Below are positions 47,101 to 48,199 of a stretch of DNA of 48,199 nt, piece after piece. A program made the position numbers and the translations under genes. Position 1 is the first letter of the stretch. Each line of letters opens with the position of its first letter. The notes below the pieces were generated by a model. That model made no database searches. It was given only the letters and a program-made list of their open reading frames with translations, and was not told the DNA's origin. Source of the stretch: Elysia marginata (lineage: Eukaryota > Mollusca > Gastropoda > Plakobranchidae); contig BMAT01010689.1 in assembly GCA_019649035.1 (NCBI GenBank), positions 84,922 through 133,120 of the forward strand, given 5' to 3'.

Positions 47101-48184
47101 TAAATTTGGGATCTTGTATATATCATATCAGAAAAGAAGAGAAAAATCAAGCTTATGAAAAATTTGAGAAATTTGTATAACTTCTTACTTAAAGTAATCT
47201 GTACAAAAGAACATTGAAACTTAAAAAAAAAACACACTTGGTAATCCACAGTCAGAATATATGTAAAGTCTGCAACTTTAAAATTTACTTTTATCACTTT
47301 GTAGGGGTACTTAGTCCTATCACTTTCATTTAAATTTGAAATTTGCAGGTGTGATTGAAGGTGGCCTATACCACTACTTAAACCAGTCAGCGACCGAGCA
47401 TAAAAAACTGCTTCTAAATTTCCCAGAAACTCAAAATCTTGGTTTTTCATGGGCAAAAAGAGTTCATGTAGGCATCAAGGTAAACTCGTGACATCCCCTG
47501 CTCATCCCCTCCCTCACTCTCATTCTCTACTCTCTGTCTTACTTGCTTTTCCCTTCCCACTAGCCATTTTTCTCTGTCTTTGTGTGTCTGTGTCTTTCTC
47601 ATTGAATCTTTGATTCATACACAAGCAAAACTAAATTGTAAAACTGTAAGTCTTCCATAGTAGTCCTTGAAAAGTAAAGTTGTGCAATAATCTTTTTCTC
47701 CTTTGAATGACTCCTTGTTGACATGGGCTTGATCGTCAAAATGACTATTATCAATAATTTTTTTTTGTCACTGCTTGTTCACATGCATTTATGAGAAACA
47801 ATTGGGTACCCTATACAGAAACTTTTTGGCTTGTGCTTTGGAAGCTCCGGAAAGACATTTTTTCTAAGATAAGGGATTTTGAAAATTGCTATAAACTAAT
47901 AAAGCTTAATCCATGTTTTTGGCTCTTCCAAATCAGTTACTGTTTTTTAATGACAATATTAAAGATGTAAAGAGATTGCATTCACATTATAACTAGTTAG
48001 ACATTGTTTCTTTTCTTGCCAGGAACCATGCATTGTAAAGGAAGACTGTGTTGTTATAAACTCACTGCTGTGTGGAGACGTGAGGGTAGAGAACAGATCT
48101 GTTGTAAGCCACTGTGATCTCAGAGGGCGTGTCAAGATTGGGAAAGACTGCATTTTGTCTGGTGTGCACATTGAACACCCTAAG
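41021..48184 (+). CDS. FCSK: L-fucose kinase, N-terminal 423 residues (11 exons; continues beyond window)
   Basis: Cytosolic enzyme that phosphorylates L-fucose to fucose-1-phosphate in the salvage route to GDP-fucose. Joined exons: 41021-41105, 42172-42323, 43276-43326, 43766-43891, 44507-44579, 45124-45224, 45637-45717, 46049-46168, 46798-46984, 47349-47479, 48023-48184. They total 1269 nt, all GT-AG, phases 1,0,0,0,1,0,0,0,1,0. Landmarks follow animal fucokinase in order: DAVVLTC (11-17), [17 protein letters not shown] (49-65), VWVCSTDM (147-154), RPDGTVPS (216-223), [14 protein letters not shown] (245-258), LSLFFDVL (264-271). This is the fucokinase/pyrophosphorylase-like N-terminal domain; the C-terminal GHMP kinase domain must lie downstream. 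Family length is about 1,080 residues. The start Met fits the family's N-terminus, but an acceptor-like cag at 40988-40990 leaves a 5' UTR intron possible. Confidence 0.95.
41106..42171. other. fucokinase intron 1, nothing recognised
   Basis: AT-rich, with tctagatc-type motifs near 41750-41775. Confidence 0.5.
42172..42323 (+). CDS. FCSK: fucokinase exon 2
   Basis: Residues 29-79 with [11 protein letters not shown] (55-65), the glycine-rich loop of the N-terminal domain, and MSARRGYT. Acceptor ttcaccag, donor GTAAAT, phase 0. Confidence 0.95.
43276..43326 (+). CDS. FCSK: fucokinase exon 3
   Basis: A 17-codon microexon: [17 protein letters not shown], residues 80-96. Acceptor tctttag, donor GTATGT, phase 0 on both sides. 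Confidence 0.92.
43766..43891 (+). CDS. FCSK: fucokinase exon 4
   Basis: Residues 97-138, including [20 protein letters not shown] and a CNFDLLYSI strand. Acceptor ttttgcag, donor GTAAAG, phase 0. A G13 run lies just downstream at 43958-43970. Confidence 0.95.
44507..44579 (+). CDS. FCSK: fucokinase exon 5
   Basis: Residues 139-162: [27 protein letters not shown] is a family signature. Donor is the less usual GTCAGT; intron phase 1. Confidence 0.92.
45124..45224 (+). CDS. FCSK: fucokinase exon 6
   Basis: Residues 163-196: [20 protein letters not shown] then YLLDKE. Acceptor ttgtcag, donor GTACAC, phase 0. Confidence 0.93.
45637..45717 (+). CDS. FCSK: fucokinase exon 7
   Basis: Residues 197-223: [20 protein letters not shown] then PDGTVPS. 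Acceptor acaattag, donor GTAAGT, phase 0. Confidence 0.93.
46049..46168 (+). CDS. FCSK: fucokinase exon 8
   Basis: Residues 224-263 with [14 protein letters not shown] (245-258), a strongly conserved family block. Acceptor atgccag, donor GTAAGT, phase 0. Confidence 0.95.
46798..46984 (+). CDS. FCSK: fucokinase exon 9
   Basis: Residues 264-325: [20 protein letters not shown] to [11 protein letters not shown], plus one base. Acceptor ccttcaag, donor GTCAGT, intron phase 1. Confidence 0.93.
47349..47479 (+). CDS. FCSK: fucokinase exon 10
   Basis: Residues 326-369: [20 protein letters not shown] to KRVHVGIK. Acceptor atttgcag, donor GTAAAC, phase 0. Confidence 0.93.
48023..48184 (+). CDS. FCSK: fucokinase exon 11 (last in window)
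   Basis: Residues 370-423, with a hexapeptide-like rhythm ([19 protein letters not shown]) like the beta-helix part of the domain. Acceptor cttgccag, donor GTTTGT, phase 0; the gene runs on beyond the window. Confidence 0.93.
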
Positions 48185-48199
48185 GTTTGTTATCAATGA

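Overview
The window is eukaryotic nuclear DNA, AT-rich, with long introns, microsatellites (GATA, ACT, GA), tRNA-derived SINEs, LINE and mariner relics and two assembly gaps. Together with an intronless class A receptor of the type expanded in molluscs and the SINE structure, it suggests a mollusc, probably a gastropod. That placement is inference.

Region 1 (1-865) is a decayed LINE reverse transcriptase on the minus strand, running off the window edge. Region 2 (2762-27021, plus strand) is a complete 13-exon gene that I assembled from splice sites and reading phase. All introns are GT-AG and the joined frame is open for 553 residues. The product has a signal peptide and two tandem modules resembling Cache (PDC-type sensor) domains, and it ends right after the last Cache-like strand without a membrane segment. 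I know of no described function; it is the most interesting object here. Its introns hold most of the repeats: a hairpin MITE with a SINE inside, a second hairpin MITE, a tandem pair of retroelement tails, two LINE 3' ends (one with a 13-bp target duplication), a tRNA-SINE with target duplication, and a mariner relic with near-perfect inverted ends.

Region 3 (28584-29669, minus strand) is an intronless 361-residue seven-transmembrane receptor lacking the usual TM3/loop-2 cysteine pair. A 43-bp minisatellite lies 180-530 bp upstream of its start codon. Region 4 (30.2-40.9 kb) has no gene I can support. It holds a TIR element with an internally repeated 16-bp motif, a MIR-like SINE, a SINE with target duplication, an inverted SINE pair, GATA arrays and a block rich in the palindrome CTAGATCTAG.

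Region 5 (41021-48184, plus strand, continuing past the edge) is the 5' part of an L-fucose kinase gene: 11 exons with unbroken phase encode the N-terminal 423 residues. The fucokinase belongs to fucose salvage. Nothing in the sequence ties the three genes into one pathway.
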